The notes beneath the pieces are model-generated. The model saw nothing but the letters and a program-made list of their open reading frames with translations. It did not search any database and was not told the origin of the DNA. A stretch of 64,000 bases of DNA from Pseudomicrostroma phylloplanum (lineage: Eukaryota; Basidiomycota; Exobasidiomycetes; Microstromatales). Where the stretch lies: NCBI GenBank assembly GCA_039545275.1, contig BCHS01000008.1, forward strand, positions 620,001-684,000, in the 5' to 3' direction. The first letter of the stretch is position 1. Each line of letters begins with the position of its first letter. The translations under genes and the position numbers were made by a program. Below, in pieces: positions 1 through 11,406 of the stretch.

Positions 1-2878
1 GCAGGCTTGACCCCAGTCTCTCCTCTAGCAACGACGAGTGAGTTGATCTCGCTTTCAATCGCCTTGACAGGCTCTCTCCATCGGCCCCCTGAGTCTGCAA
101 CATTGAAACCCCCGCTGGACGTTAGGTCGCCGTTGGCGCTTCCACTGCCTCCGGCTCCTCCACGGCCCCGACTTCGTCCGTCCCAAAGAGGGCTACAGTC
201 GGCGAACCAACCGCTGGCAATAAGAGTCCAAGAATTCTTGTTCGGGTCAATTGTCCAGGCCTGCTCCGTCTTCAAGATCATGACCGGAGAGCCGTTGCTG
301 TGCAGGATGATGTTGTGGACATCATCTGGTCCTGCCAGCAGGCTGAGGCAGCTGATGGGTCGATGAAGCTCCCTGTCTTCTTGCAGGTTCCATCGATGCA
401 GGCAACCAGCGCTCGTAATGACCATCAATACCGCTCCTCTACCTTCCATTAGGCAGACAGGACTATCGAGAGCTATTGTGCCTACCCTTCGCCCTTTGCT
501 CGTATAGATCAGGATGTGGCCATCACTTTGGGCTACGGTCACGTAGGCTATGCTGAGAGCGCAGCGCAGAACGAAGGTGGAGAGAAAGTCCATCCACTGG
601 ACCTTTCCGCTCGTTGCTTCTGCATCGTACACGATGAGCTCTGCAGGACGGCTGCCATCGTAGTTGCGGACCTCCACGACTCCTCCGCCCTCTCCCTCTC
701 GGCGTAAAGTGCCCATCACGGGAGGCAGCGACAGTGCCTTTGGAAGACCTTTACTGAAGAAGTCTCCATCGTCTCCTGGCCTGACGAGAGCACCCGAGCT
801 CGTCGTCTCGCGAGGGAGATCGCTTCCCAGTATACGACCCTCTTTGCCTCTGCCCTTGGCCACGCGGGAGGCAGCGAGAGCGGCATCAAAGGACTGATCT
901 GACTGGTACGTCGTCGGCATAGGGGTATCGCTGAAGGCCGCGAGTGAGCCTTGTTGTTGCTGGAGTTGCTGGAATTGGAGGAACTGCTGGTATTGCTGAA
1001 ATTGCTGATGTTGCTGGAGCTGCTGTTGCGGAGTCTGTTGGGGTAGCTGCTGTTGCTGAGGCACGAAAACACTCGAAAAGGTCTGCTGCGATGGCATGAC
1101 AACAGATGTGGCAGACGGGCCAGGTATATCTAGGTCCATACGGGTATCAGCGGTAACAATGTTACTGCTACTGGCAGGAGGAGCGCTGTATGCCGCCCCG
1201 CTCTCATCTCCTAGAAGCGTGGGCTTGATCCTGCGTTTGCCGTTTGCCAGAATCTGAATCTGCTGATCGAGTCGCTGCGCACCGGCTTTGGCATTCGCAG
1301 GTGGTGGTAGAGACGGTCCCCCCGATGCTGATGGAATGGCCCGTGCCGGCTGAATGCTAGCTCGAGCTGGTTGAATCGACGATCCAGCCTTACGGGGCTG
1401 TAGTACATTAGGTCGCTGCAAGGTTCCACCCATGTTCTGAGGAGCTAGCGATCCAGCCCGCAGCATCGTCTGAATATTGGGTCGTTGATGGTAGCTACGT
1501 GAGAGTGGCAGTGGTTCCGCCACGTCAGCCGGATCAAGAACAATCGCTGCAACAGAGCCTGCCGTGGATGAGGCATATAGCGTTACGCCATCCGAGGCCC
1601 TGTCATTCAAGGTCATTAAGAGACAAAGAGGTGAGCGGGGAAGTTTGATATCGGCCCCGAATCGCAGCGACTTACCAAGCAAGATCAGTCACCTGCCTGT
1701 CAAAGACATCCTTCAATACCAGCAGTGGCTTGTCGATGCCTGTGATCCAGATGCTGATACTCTGGTCCCTCGATCCGATGGCGACGATTGTGGCAGGGGC
1801 AGAATCAGGTCGAGAGCCGTGCAACCTGAAGAGCCTGGGAGAAAAGGCGCATACAACGACGCTATCTTCGTGTCCAACGAGCTTCAGATCCGTTGCCCAC
1901 GTCTTCCTCTCGATGACGCTAGCAACAAAGACGGGTCCACTCATTGCATTGGCAGCGATGATGTAGCCACCATCGGGCGACCACGACGGCCTGCCAAAGA
2001 AATTGGAGCTTGGAGAATGCTGAAAGGGCTCCGTCACGACCTTGGCGCAAGACCAGTCAGAAGTTCTCCAAATCTTGAGCGTCTTGTCATCGCTCTGCGT
2101 AGCTAGGTAGTTGCCTCTGGGGTCCCAGACCACTCCTTTTACGAATCCATCGTGACCTGCAATTCTCCTCACGCGTTCAAAGCCACCCCTGGAGCCATCC
2201 TGAGATGGCCCAGACCAGATGTTGATGACTGCATCCAGTCCGACAGTTGCTAGGTATGAGTCGTCGGGATCTGCACTCCATGCGATGTCTACCACGTCGG
2301 ACTCGTGTCCGGTCAAGCGCCGATGAATCTTCCACGACTCTACGTTCTGCTCGGATGAGCCAAATGAGCCCATGGACGTTCCGTGCGGGTCATACTCCCA
2401 GATGAAGCAGACCTGGTCGTCTGACCCAGACGCGAGGTAGCGGCCCGAAGGAGAGAAGCGGACAGACACCACAGAGCCTGGGAGGGGGGAGAAGGGCCAA
2501 GTCGAGACTGTTCAGTCGCGATGAGGGTCACACCGGTCTACCTGTGGTCGTCAGCTCACCCGTATGACGTGAGAGGGTCGAGAGAAGCTTGTGGGTACCA
2601 GGTATGCTCTCTGCGGCTGCATCGAGGATTGGTTCGGTGGTCCATATGCGAATCTTTTGGTCTGCGAAAGGTAGTCGAATGGGCAAATAAAGCTTCAGTC
2701 AGAGCGTTGGAAGCTGCCTGGAGCCCGGAGCGGTGACCAACTCACCAATGCCTCCGGTAGCCAAGCGTGAACCATCTGGGTGGACGGAGAGGGAGAAGAT
2801 GGTCGTCTGCTTCTTCTTGTCCTTGTCGTCATTGTCCACCGAGATATGAGCTACCCAGTCGGGTATGATCAGCGACAT
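1..2878 (-). CDS. HIR1: HIR1/HIRA-type histone chaperone, 3' part cut by window edge
   Basis: Subunit of the HIR complex, which deposits H3-H4 independently of replication and represses histone genes in the nucleus. Exons read on the minus strand: 2878-2746, 2661-2560, 2477-1676 and 1599 to beyond base 1; phases agree and give 878 complete codons. The start is the ATG at 2878 (MSLIIPDWVAH), matching the short N-terminal strand of HIR1 proteins. WD40 repeats follow, with LASGSDDQVCFIWEYD, SYLATVGLDAVINIW and NYLATQSDDKTLKIW visible. After the propeller comes a Q-rich linker (about 950-1060) and then the Hira domain (around ELIVYDAEATSGKVQWMDFL, near 640-590, and LIYTSKGRRVGTIALDSPVCL). The C-terminus lies outside the window. 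It diverges from DIS3 over 279 bp. Family assignment is firm; introns are inferred from splice sites and frame. Confidence 0.93.
945..1065 (-). repeat. glutamine-coding CAG/CAA repeat in HIR1
   Basis: On the coding (minus) strand a run of CAG/CAA codons broken by Phe, Leu and Tyr encodes a Q-rich linker between the WD40 propeller and the Hira domain. The triplet character (ttgctg on the plus strand) suggests length variation between strains. No function can be read from it. Confidence 0.8.
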
Positions 2879-3157
2879 GACGAGCGAGGATGTTGGCGCC
2901 TCTGACCAGGACGAAGAAGAGGAGCAGTGGGGGACAGGCTGGTCAAGATGGAAGGAACACCACAAACGCCAATTGTACTTGGCCTCCGGACGTGTTGCAG
3001 CGGAACGGAGGCTTGGCGCTGCTCCGCCCTTCCGTCGCGGTGAGATTTTGCGCCGAGCCTCCACGGCGGGCAGATCGGCCAGGAAGAAGTGGCTGAGGGT
3101 AGGCTAGTCTACCACTTCACCGTCTCCCATCACCGTCTCCGGCCTATCGTACCCAGG
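2879..3157. promoter_or_regulatory. divergent promoter region HIR1/DIS3
   Basis: These 279 bp separate the divergent ATGs of HIR1 and DIS3 and must hold both 5' leaders. No TATA box stands out. Near 3000-3090 the sequence is purine/pyrimidine asymmetric. Shared regulation is an inference from the arrangement only. Confidence 0.5.
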
Positions 3158-6100
3158 ATGGCGTCTATAGATACCATTGCCATACAGAAGCGGCCTCTGC
3201 CACTCGCAAATGGCCAGCCAGACCCACTCACCCAGCGCAAGTTCATCAAGAAGACGGCCAGGGGCAAAGTCATTCGCGTCTTACGAGAGCGCTACCTCCG
3301 AGATGACATTGCCTGTGGCTCCCTCGCCTGTCCTTCGTGCTCCTCCATCTCGAAGAGACTACCAGAGCTGCCCATGTCCTCTCTCAGCCAGACTGGTATC
3401 ACCAACAACCGAGCAGTAGGCATTGGCAAGAGGCATTACCTCCTCATCGATACCAATATCATCCTGCACCAGATGGATCTCCTGGAGTCGATGCATGGAG
3501 TCAGCTCGTCCACATCTGCTTCATCCTCTTCCTCTTCCTCGCCCGTACCTTCCTTCGTCGACATCATCATCTTGCAGACAGTTCTGGAAGAGGTCCGTCA
3601 TCGGTCCTTGCCCCTCTACAATCGCCTGATGGACATCGTCAAGGACGCAGAGCACGCTGCCAGGATGGGAAGGAGTGAGAACACCTCCGAGTCACGGCGG
3701 TGGTGGGTATACTACAATGACTTCTCCAAGCATACGGCCGTGACCCGCGAGGAGGACGAGTCGCCCAACGACCGCAACGATCGAGCTATTAGAACAGCTG
3801 TGGAGTGGTACAGCTCGCACCTGCGCTCCTTTTCCGGTACAGGAGGTGCTGCAGACACCCTCGACGTCCTTCTCGTATCAGATGACGTCGACAATGTCAA
3901 GAAGGCACGCGCTGCTGGACTGCCCGCAATCAATCTCAGAGAGTATGTCGCTGGAATGCCACAGAGTGACAAGCTGCTGGACCTCTTCGCCTCTCGGTCC
4001 TCAGACGGTGGGAAGCGGACCGGAGCAGGTGTCCTCTATCCTGAGCACCTCCCTCCAACGCAGATCAATGCTGCTGTCAAGTCGGGCCTCTTGCACTCTG
4101 GATTCTTCAATGCCAATGCGTACAATTTCTTGGAGGGCAGCGTCAAAATCAATGCTTACGACAGGCCAGTGCTGATTCTTGGCAGAGATAGTATGAACCG
4201 GGCAGTCGACGGAGACATCGTGGCCATCGAGATGCTACCCGAGGCGGAATGGAAAGCACCCGGCGAAGAGGTTCTGGACGCCGACAGCGCCAACAAGAAC
4301 GACGACGCCGAGGCCAGTGGAGGAGAGGAAGACGAAGAGGAGAGCGAGGAAAGTCGTCTGGAGAAAAAGGAGAAGCGAGATGCTGCAGCTGTGGCACAGT
4401 CGAACGAAAAGGAGCGCAGGCCGACTGGAAAGGTCGTTGGGATCGTTAAGCGGAATTGGAGATCGTACGTCGCTCACGTCGATGCTTCCTCTGTACACTC
4501 GAGCGCCCTCAATACCCTCGGTGCCCAATCGCTCTTTGCCACCCCAGTGGACCGCAAGATCCCTCGGATCAGGGTCCGCACAAGGCAGGCCAGCGAGCTC
4601 ATTGGCAAGAAGATCCTCGTCGCCCTCGATGAATGGAGGCCGACGAGCCGTTACCCCGACGGCCACTTTGTCCGGTCGCTAGGCGCCACCGAGAGCAAAG
4701 AGGCTGAGCAAGAGTCGCTGCTGCTTGAGCACGATGTGCCCTACCGCCCATTCAGTCGAGCCATACTGGACTGCCTGCCACCCGAGGGCGACTCGTGGGT
4801 GGTCCCACCGAAGAATGAGTCTGATCCGGCTTGGCGGGATCGGGTTGATCTCAGGAGTGAGAACATCTGCAGTATCGACCCACCAGGATGTCAAGACATT
4901 GATGACGCCCTCCACGCCAAGATGCTCGCCAATGGAAGGATCGAGTGCGGAGTCCACATTGCCGATGTGTCATACTTTGTCATGCCAGCAACTCCCATGG
5001 ATGCAGAGGCTGCGTCGCGAGGAACCACGGTGTATCTGGTCGATAAGAGGATCGACATGCTGCCTCATCTGCTCGGCACTAATCTGTGTTCCCTCCGACC
5101 ATTCGTGGAAAGGCTAGCCTTTAGTGTCATCTGGGAGATGGACCCAAAGACGGCGGAAGTGCTGGCAGTCCGCTTCCACAAGTCCGTCATCGCCAGCAAA
5201 GCAGCCTTTACGTACGAAGAGGCGCAGATTAGAAAGGACGACAAGAGCAAGACTGACGACATCACGGTGTCGGTACGGCTGCTGAACGACATGGCCATCA
5301 AGCTCAAGGCGAAGCGAATGGCCGCAGGTGCCCTCAACCTGGCCAGCCCGGAAGTGCGCATTCACCTCGACTCTCCCGAGGCGGCTGGACCCATTGATGT
5401 TGAGCAAAAGGAGATGAGGGAGACCAATTCGCTCGTAGAGGAGTTCATGTTGTTGGCAAACGTGACCGTCGCCGAGAAGAACTACGAGACGTACCCTCAG
5501 ACGGCCGTCCTTCGACGACATCTGCCCCCTCCGCGAACAAACTTTGAGACCCTCCAAGACATTCTCACCAAACGCCGTGGGATGACGCTGCAGATTGACT
5601 CCTCTGGCGCTCTGGCGGACAGTCTCGACCATTGTGTGGACCCAAAGGAGCCGGCGTTCAACACCCTCGTGAGGATCATGGCTACGCGCTGCATGCTCTC
5701 CGCCGAGTACTTTTGCTCTGGCTCCGTGCCACGAGACACCTTTGGACACTATGGCTTGGCCTGCGGCATGTACACGCACTTTACCTCGCCCATCCGACGC
5801 TACGCCGATGTCCTCGCGCACCGCCAGCTCGCGGCTTCCATCGGTTACACTTCCTTGCATCCGAGCTTGAATGACAAGACGCACGTGGACGATGTGCTCA
5901 ACGTCGTCAACAAGCGTCACCGTGGTGGACAGATGGCGGGCAGAGCCAGTGTGGAATTCTACGTTGGGCTGGCGATTGCCAAGAAGAACGAGGCAGAGGG
6001 AGGAAAGAGCAACCGCGTCGGGACAGGCGAGGTCAAGCTGAGGGAAGAGGCCTTTGTCATTCGGGCATTCAGAAACGGAGTGGCGGTATTCGTCAATGCG

Positions 6101-6301
6101 TTTGGTTTGGAGGGACTGATCACCTTCAAGCAGGACTGCGAGTACGACGCCGAGAACTACGTCGTCAAGGTACCGGCACATGTCTCGGGTCTGTCCAAGG
6201 ACATTGAGCTGGGCGTCTTCGATAAGTGCACCGTCGAGATTGGCGTTGAAAAGGACAAGAGCACACAGAGGGGGAGGGTCAAGATGGCGCTGGTGCTTTG
6301 A
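3158..6301 (+). CDS. DIS3: exosome 3'-5' exoribonuclease/endonuclease Dis3 (Rrp44)
   Basis: Catalytic subunit of the nuclear and cytoplasmic RNA exosome. A single exon encodes 1047 residues, close to the usual length of about 1000. Start at ATG 3158 (MASIDTIAIQ); the frame is open further upstream only through a GTG. Domains in order: a CR3-type cysteine cluster (CGSLACPSC, near residue 50), the PIN endonuclease domain (HYLLIDTNIILHQMDLLE near residue 93, DRNDRAI near residue 204), cold-shock-like regions, the RNB exonuclease domain with the acidic active-site motif CSIDPPGCQDIDDAL near residues 571-585 and the GLACGMYTHFTSPIRRYAD region, and a C-terminal S1-like domain. An acidic low-complexity insertion (about residues 370-430) sits between the PIN and cold-shock regions. 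All visible catalytic acidic residues are present, so both nuclease activities are probably intact. It converges with TAF7 115 bp downstream. Confidence 0.97.
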   Translation: MASIDTIAIQKRPLPLANGQPDPLTQRKFIKKTARGKVIRVLRERYLRDDIACGSLACPSCSSISKRLPELPMSSLSQTGITNNRAVGIGKRHYLLIDTNIILHQMDLLESMHGVSSSTSASSSSSSSPVPSFVDIIILQTVLEEVRHRSLPLYNRLMDIVKDAEHAARMGRSENTSESRRWWVYYNDFSKHTAVTREEDESPNDRNDRAIRTAVEWYSSHLRSFSGTGGAADTLDVLLVSDDVDNVKKARAAGLPAINLREYVAGMPQSDKLLDLFASRSSDGGKRTGAGVLYPEHLPPTQINAAVKSGLLHSGFFNANAYNFLEGSVKINAYDRPVLILGRDSMNRAVDGDIVAIEMLPEAEWKAPGEEVLDADSANKNDDAEASGGEEDEEESEESRLEKKEKRDAAAVAQSNEKERRPTGKVVGIVKRNWRSYVAHVDASSVHSSALNTLGAQSLFATPVDRKIPRIRVRTRQASELIGKKILVALDEWRPTSRYPDGHFVRSLGATESKEAEQESLLLEHDVPYRPFSRAILDCLPPEGDSWVVPPKNESDPAWRDRVDLRSENICSIDPPGCQDIDDALHAKMLANGRIECGVHIADVSYFVMPATPMDAEAASRGTTVYLVDKRIDMLPHLLGTNLCSLRPFVERLAFSVIWEMDPKTAEVLAVRFHKSVIASKAAFTYEEAQIRKDDKSKTDDITVSVRLLNDMAIKLKAKRMAAGALNLASPEVRIHLDSPEAAGPIDVEQKEMRETNSLVEEFMLLANVTVAEKNYETYPQTAVLRRHLPPPRTNFETLQDILTKRRGMTLQIDSSGALADSLDHCVDPKEPAFNTLVRIMATRCMLSAEYFCSGSVPRDTFGHYGLACGMYTHFTSPIRRYADVLAHRQLAASIGYTSLHPSLNDKTHVDDVLNVVNKRHRGGQMAGRASVEFYVGLAIAKKNEAEGGKSNRVGTGEVKLREEAFVIRAFRNGVAVFVNAFGLEGLITFKQDCEYDAENYVVKVPAHVSGLSKDIELGVFDKCTVEIGVEKDKSTQRGRVKMALVL

Positions 6302-6416
6302 TTGTATGAACAGGGGGAGATGCGCTCAGAGCTTGAACAATGCTAATAGTACAATGCGAAAGCCCGCCGATGCTAAGACGCCCTTGAGTCCGTTGAATGA
6401 AATGTGATGAGCCGCA

Positions 6417-8730
6417 CTACGCCCAGAGATCATCCTCCTCGCCTTCTGCATCTTCGTCGTCATCTCCCTCTGCATCCTCCTCTTCGCCCTCTGCGTCCTC
6501 TTCATTGCCGGTATTGTGACTTTGTGCGGGTGTCTGTGCTTCTTCGTCCACGTCCATGTCTTGCTGCGAGGGCTTCTCGGGCGTCGCAGAAGAGATGGCT
6601 GCTACGCCTGCAGCATGAGTGAGGAGGGCAGAAGCTCGTGGTGCCTCTACAACCGAAGAGGTTCTACTGCTTCCCGTCCCCTTGCCTTTGCCGCCTGCGG
6701 TACGGCTAGCGCTGTGCTGTTGTTGTTGCTCGTCATCGTCTTCGGCCTCAGCTTCGGCAGCGGCAGCAGCGAGATTGTCCCTCTCTCTCTCCTGTTCTCT
6801 CCGATGAGCTTCCACCTGATCGCCTTGGCGTGCCTCCTTCTCCTGATTCGCCTGCAGCTGTTCCCTCTCTTTCCTCTCCTTTCTCTCCTCCTTGACGGCG
6901 GCAAGTCGACTCCTCTTGACGTCTCGCTCGTGAGTGAGACGCTTGAGTGCGTCCAGTTGACGCTTCTTGATGAGGGCATTGAGCGTTTGATCCGCCTCTG
7001 CCTGCTTGCGGCGCAAGAGCGAGTCAATCTCGCGACATTCCGCCTCGAGCTGGTCTTCGCGGGCTTTTTCCTCTCGCACCTCCTCGTCCAGATCTTCCTC
7101 TTCCTCTTCGTCCTCTTCTTCGTCGCCGGAACCATTGACGTTGCCGGCATCTCCGTCTGCATCGGCATCGGCGTCTCCGTCTCCAGCGACGGCGGCATCG
7201 TCCCAAAGGTCTTCGTCTTCGCTGACGGCTCTGCTTGAGCTCCTGCCATTGCGGAGGTGACTGGCAACGCTGCCTGTTTCGCTTCGGACGTCCTCTTCGT
7301 CGTCATCTTCGCCCAGAGCGGCTTCCAGTTCAGCTTGCAAGTCCAGATCCACATCGTCATCTCCGCCAAAGGTAGAGCCTTCGCCCATTTGGGAGTCGAG
7401 ATCGCCGCGGTCGTCTCCATCGTCCATTTGAGAGGCCATGTCCGTCTCGCCATCGTCCATGTCAGGGTATGGCGTGCCAGCAGTCGAAGTCCCGTCTGCC
7501 GCATCTCTGCCCCGCCCGCCTGCCCCGCCACCATTCTCCTCCATGTCAATCTCTGCTGCATCGACCAGCTCGAAAGAAGTGCTGGTAGCCTTGGAATCTT
7601 CGGCAAGGAGACGTTGTACTTCTTGCTCTACCGTCTCCGTCGTCTGCTTCTTCTTGGCCCTCTTGCGGAAGCGACGTTTGCGAGCCCAGCGCATGGGTGG
7701 CGTGATGCCGTGTGGGTAGATGAAGTCATCTACATTGAACCCATCATGCTGTCCAGCAAGGCCCCCCGAGGCGTCTTCCCTCTTCTCTGTCGTGTGTACC
7801 TCTGCGGTCACCTCGCTCTCGTCTCGGATGATGTGGGTAGCGAGGAGCATCTGGCTTATGTCACCGACCTTGAACATCTTGCGATTGTCGAGGGTCTTGT
7901 GTGATTCGATGATCGAGGGGAGGTCCACAAGTCGAGCTGAGAACATGTCCTGGCCGACCTTGAACATGGCCCGGCGAGAGTCTGAGAGAGGAGGTAATCG
8001 TCAGAAGCGCCGTCTCGCCGAGATGCTCTGTAGCCTTCCCTCCCACCGCCTCACCTTTGAACTTCATCGAGATCTCTTCCGAGTCTTCCATGCCCACCTC
8101 CCTCTTTCGTATCCGCTCTCTCAGCCGATCTGCCACGTCACCCTCGGGCAGCCTCAGTATCAACTGCTCCTCAAACGCCATTCCCTCTCCCGTCTCATCA
8201 TCACTGCTGTCCATCTCCCGATCCTCGAACCCTTGCATGTAGGCATGAGTCTTTGGCTGTCCAGCTCGAGAGGTCCTGCCCGGGGCAGAGGACTTGAGGG
8301 ACAGCTTCAGCCGCCTCGCTCCTGTGTTGGCAGCTGAAGCATTGGAGCGTTGCCGATTGCGTAGACTACGGATTGCAATCGAGGGGGAGGCAGCGGCTGC
8401 TCCTGAAGTGGAAGCGCGACGGAGGTGGGAGGATGCACCCGAGCCGCTTGCCGACCCCGATGCTGCCGCGAGGGACTCGTTCGTGAGCGGAGCAGGGACT
8501 TGGCCCGTCGCTCGCCATGATGGCTTGACTGTACGACCAGATGAGCGGGTATTTGCATCGCCAGAGGTGCTCTCAGTGGGCGAAAAGGGAGGGGCAGGCG
8601 ATTCGGGAGGCGGAGCGGGGTCGGTGGTGGGCACGCCAGACGCGGGAGTAGGCGGGGGAGGATCTGTACCCTGACTTGGAGCCTGTGGCAGGGCAGATGG
8701 CCCTCCGTAGGTCTCCTCACCGTTGTTCAT
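6417..8730 (-). CDS. TAF7: TFIID subunit TAF7
   Basis: Subunit of the general transcription factor TFIID. Two exons on the minus strand, 8730-8055 and 7981-6417, join in frame to give 746 residues. The TAFII55 N-terminal domain spans the junction: EEQLILRLPEG in exon 1, then KDSRRAMFKVG, SARLVDLPSIIESHKT, MFKVGDISQMLLAT and the typical HGITPPMRWARKRRFRK block in exon 2. The first ~160 residues are a Pro/Ser/Ala-rich extension. The C-terminal half is strongly acidic with a Glu/Lys coiled coil and ends EGEEDDLWA. The start is uncertain. ATG 8730 (MNNGEETYGG) is chosen because it begins the compositionally uniform segment, but the frame is also open to an ATG at 8850 (MAEVSPLPL) and an upstream exon cannot be excluded. 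Family assignment is firm. Confidence 0.92.
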
Positions 8731-10208
8731 ATGATCAGTGGGGCCGCAGGCGATGTGAGGTTGTAGGAAGGAGGAGCAGGCTCGGATAGACATACGTATG
8801 AGGCAAAGGCAGACCTTCCTCGGAAGCGGAAGTGGACTGACCTCGGCCATGCACGCCGGCGGAGACTGGCGCGGAATGGCGCTCTCAACGAGGCGACGTG
8901 TAGACTATCGAGACGGCACATTCTCAAGCTCAGGAAGCGGTGGAGGCACAGGTGATACCATTAGGACGTTCTAAGCAGGGACGCTCGGGAGGTACCGCTG
9001 TGACTTGACTGGCCTGCAGCTGTCACGGACTTACGCAACGACCGGCCGGCAAGAAAGAGAATCCTTGGGTCAGCTCAATTATCACACTTCAGCCAATGAC
9101 CCCAACGGCAATGAGATGGGCTGGTGCTAGAGGTCAAACTGATATTTATGAGAGCCTCAGCATTGATCGTAGTGGTCAAAGGCTCGACAGCCTCATAATT
9201 CCGAGCCTTTACGCAATCACTCGCACCATTGCCCTCTGGCTGAGCAGAGGGCGTGGTCCCGGTTGCTTCCGGCCCTGGCACGGGTACCTGTGCCGATCAA
9301 GACCTCATCGCTCCGACTGTGCCGACGATCACACCCTCATCACCCGCTTTGCTGCGCGCGCATGTCCGTCAGGAACTCATTGCAAGAGGGCCACGCACGC
9401 ACTGTACGTAGCCTGCCTGCGACTGAGCATTTCCCTCCTCCCCTCCTACTGGCCTCGTCCATCTTTCCCCCTAGTCGTCTCCCCACCTACTCTACATCCT
9501 CTTCGCCAGGCGTCTGCCCATTATTGTACTCCTCCTAAGCTGCTACATCGCACTTCTCCTCTTTGGCTCACCATCCTTCGCATTCGACCTCCCCTTGCTG
9601 GCTGGTCCAGCGTGGGCATACAGTACCAAGCTCCCTGCTCGAGAAGGTGGGAGACATCCCAGCTCACCTAGTCAACGTCTCATCGGCTCCCACCTTGCTC
9701 ACCACTCCACTTCGCACCGTGCTTGCACTCTCTTCACCCACAGACGAGCCCAATAATCGCCCTATCTCAATCTGAGAGACACGCAGGTTACACTACTGTA
9801 CGCTATCTCTGAAGTGGTGAGCGCCTTCGCAGCATCTAGTCCAGTCGATAACTCATGGCTGACTTCCATCACCCTCGCCAGCCTTGCTTCCTATGCACAC
9901 AGCACTTCAACAGACCCATACTCTTGCGAAGTCAGCGCAGATCATGGCCGCGGGCGCCCTACCTCTCGGCTGGTACGTGACATCGCAACACCTACTATAG
10001 ATACATTGCGGGACTCCACCAGCTTACTGACCTTGGTGTGCATCCTCATAATATTCCAACAGACCTCGGATGCATGGGACCTAAACGTATAGCCAACAAG
10101 CACACGATTGCACTCTGGGTCAATCTCTCGAGAGTCGATGTTCCTCTCTGGGCCCTACACTTCCACTGTTCAGTGATGTTAACAGCTCACAAGCGACAGT
10201 GACATCCG
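8731..10208. other. gene-free stretch between TAF7 and the first orphan copy
   Basis: About 1.5 kb with no convincing gene. The TAF7 5' leader and promoter must lie at the left end. From about 9410 to 9780 the plus strand is pyrimidine-rich, like a fungal 5' leader or promoter. Several open frames of 60-191 codons exist, but none has recognisable domains and most lack an ATG. I looked on the minus strand for the missing nuclease half of the MUS81-like relic found further right and saw no nuclease motif. Confidence 0.5.
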
Positions 10209-11024
10209 ATGAAACCAACCACGTATGAAACAGCTCACAGTGACCGGCGAATAAGGGGAATTGAAGACGACAATCGAAGTAGGAGCACCGAAGAAGGACA
10301 GGGTGCTTCAGTCCTGCCGTCCAGAGGCCGTGGCACCTTCCCACCAGCCGCCGACACAGCCAGCGGTCCTCCTTCCTCCTCAAGTTCCGCCTCCAATGTC
10401 AACCCAGCCTCTCTCGCTGGGGTAGCTGTTCCGTCTACCGCCTTCTCCTCCTCCGCATCTCTCTCTGCGCCCCGCTTCACATCAGATCCTCTCGCGCGCC
10501 AGACCTTCATCACGGCACAGCGCGAGATCAGGCTGCGCAACATCAAGGTGAAGGCAGACCGAGCCCACGAAATCATGGCTAAGAGCACCGAGGAGTTTAA
10601 CAGGTACTACTCAGTACCGCCTCGCGTCTCTCACGGACCATGTCCGACGAGCTGGGACGTCGACTCTCTGGCTGTTCTTTTGCAGACGGAGCGGGCAAGG
10701 CATGCACTACCTCTCCTTGGCAACCGTGCCAACATCGTGGCCTTGTGTCCGCAAGTCTTCACGACGCTGGCTGCCGGTCTGCCTCTGGATTCACTTATTC
10801 AGGCTGGCGTACTGACCGAAAGCAGCCCAACACGCGCTCGCCAGTCCGCTGCCGCCGAGCAGCTGCACCAAGTGTCCTTCTACGTCCGCCAACTGGACAC
10901 GACAAGCCTCGACCTTGACGCAACTCCAAATGACTTTGCCGAGGCACAACCTCTTCAAAAGAGGTTCGCAGAGGGACTGCAGGCGCCCGTCCACAGCTGC
11001 ACATCAGATAGGATACGGCGGTGA
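10209..11024 (+). pseudogene. truncated, frameshifted tandem copy of the orphan gene at 11260
   Basis: An ATG-initiated frame of 271 residues with no recognised domain. From about residue 96 to 258 it aligns with residues 40-250 of the next gene: LARQTFITAQREIRLRNIKVKADRAH, then FTTLAAGLPLDSLIQAG, then QVSFYVRQLDTT. The alignment stops abruptly near 10985-11000. A shift of frame there (13 bases here against 11 in the neighbour between shared flanking bases) restores weak similarity (RP...IGYGGDL against RP...VRYVGM) before a stop. Where the neighbour has the 85-base C run, this copy has only GCGCCCC followed by GCTTCACATC, the unexpanded state. I read it as a decaying duplicate. It could still be expressed as a short protein; transcription is unknown. 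Confidence 0.6.
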
Positions 11025-11259
11025 CCTCTACCTCTCGGCTTATGAGTGCTGTCATCGGACATAACGTACGTCCCGTAGGGAATCACGTCAAACTCATGGA
11101 CCCTGGTATGCTTGCCTACTACAGTCCGACACAGCTCAAGTGCATAGGACCTGACCCAATAGCCTGCAAAGTCACGATGGTGCCTGGTGCGCCCGCTGAA
11201 GAGGGAAACTGAGCATCGTCCGTCTCCCTCTCGTATCGCATACACTCACACTTTCATTG

Positions 11260-11406
11260 ATGAATACCAAAAGCTCACAAGCAAATCAAGTATTCACGAT
11301 GAACAACCCCGTTGACAATGTTGCCCACCCAGCCTCTCACGCTGGGGGAGCTGTTCCTTCTGCCGCCTCCTCGTCCTCTGCACCTCCCTCTGCACCTCCC
11401 TCTGCG

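Noticed and set aside
3089..3157. Upstream extension of DIS3 from 3089
   Set aside because: It begins at GTG; the first ATG in frame is 3158 and matches the expected N-terminus.
5114..6181. 355-codon minus-strand frame opposite DIS3
   Set aside because: It is a shadow of the RNB-coding exon; the plus strand encodes unmistakable DIS3 sequence and the antisense product has no domain.
6516..7238. 240-codon plus-strand frame with hydrophobic segments
   Set aside because: It mirrors the Glu/Lys-rich coiled-coil codons of TAF7, whose complement gives Leu/Phe/Ser-rich strings; not a membrane protein.
6647..7606. 319-codon minus-strand frame inside TAF7
   Set aside because: An out-of-frame reading of the acidic TAF7 C-terminus.
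9096..9671. 191-codon plus-strand frame in the TAF7/orphan spacer
   Set aside because: Composition follows the pyrimidine-rich DNA, no domain, no splice-supported extension.
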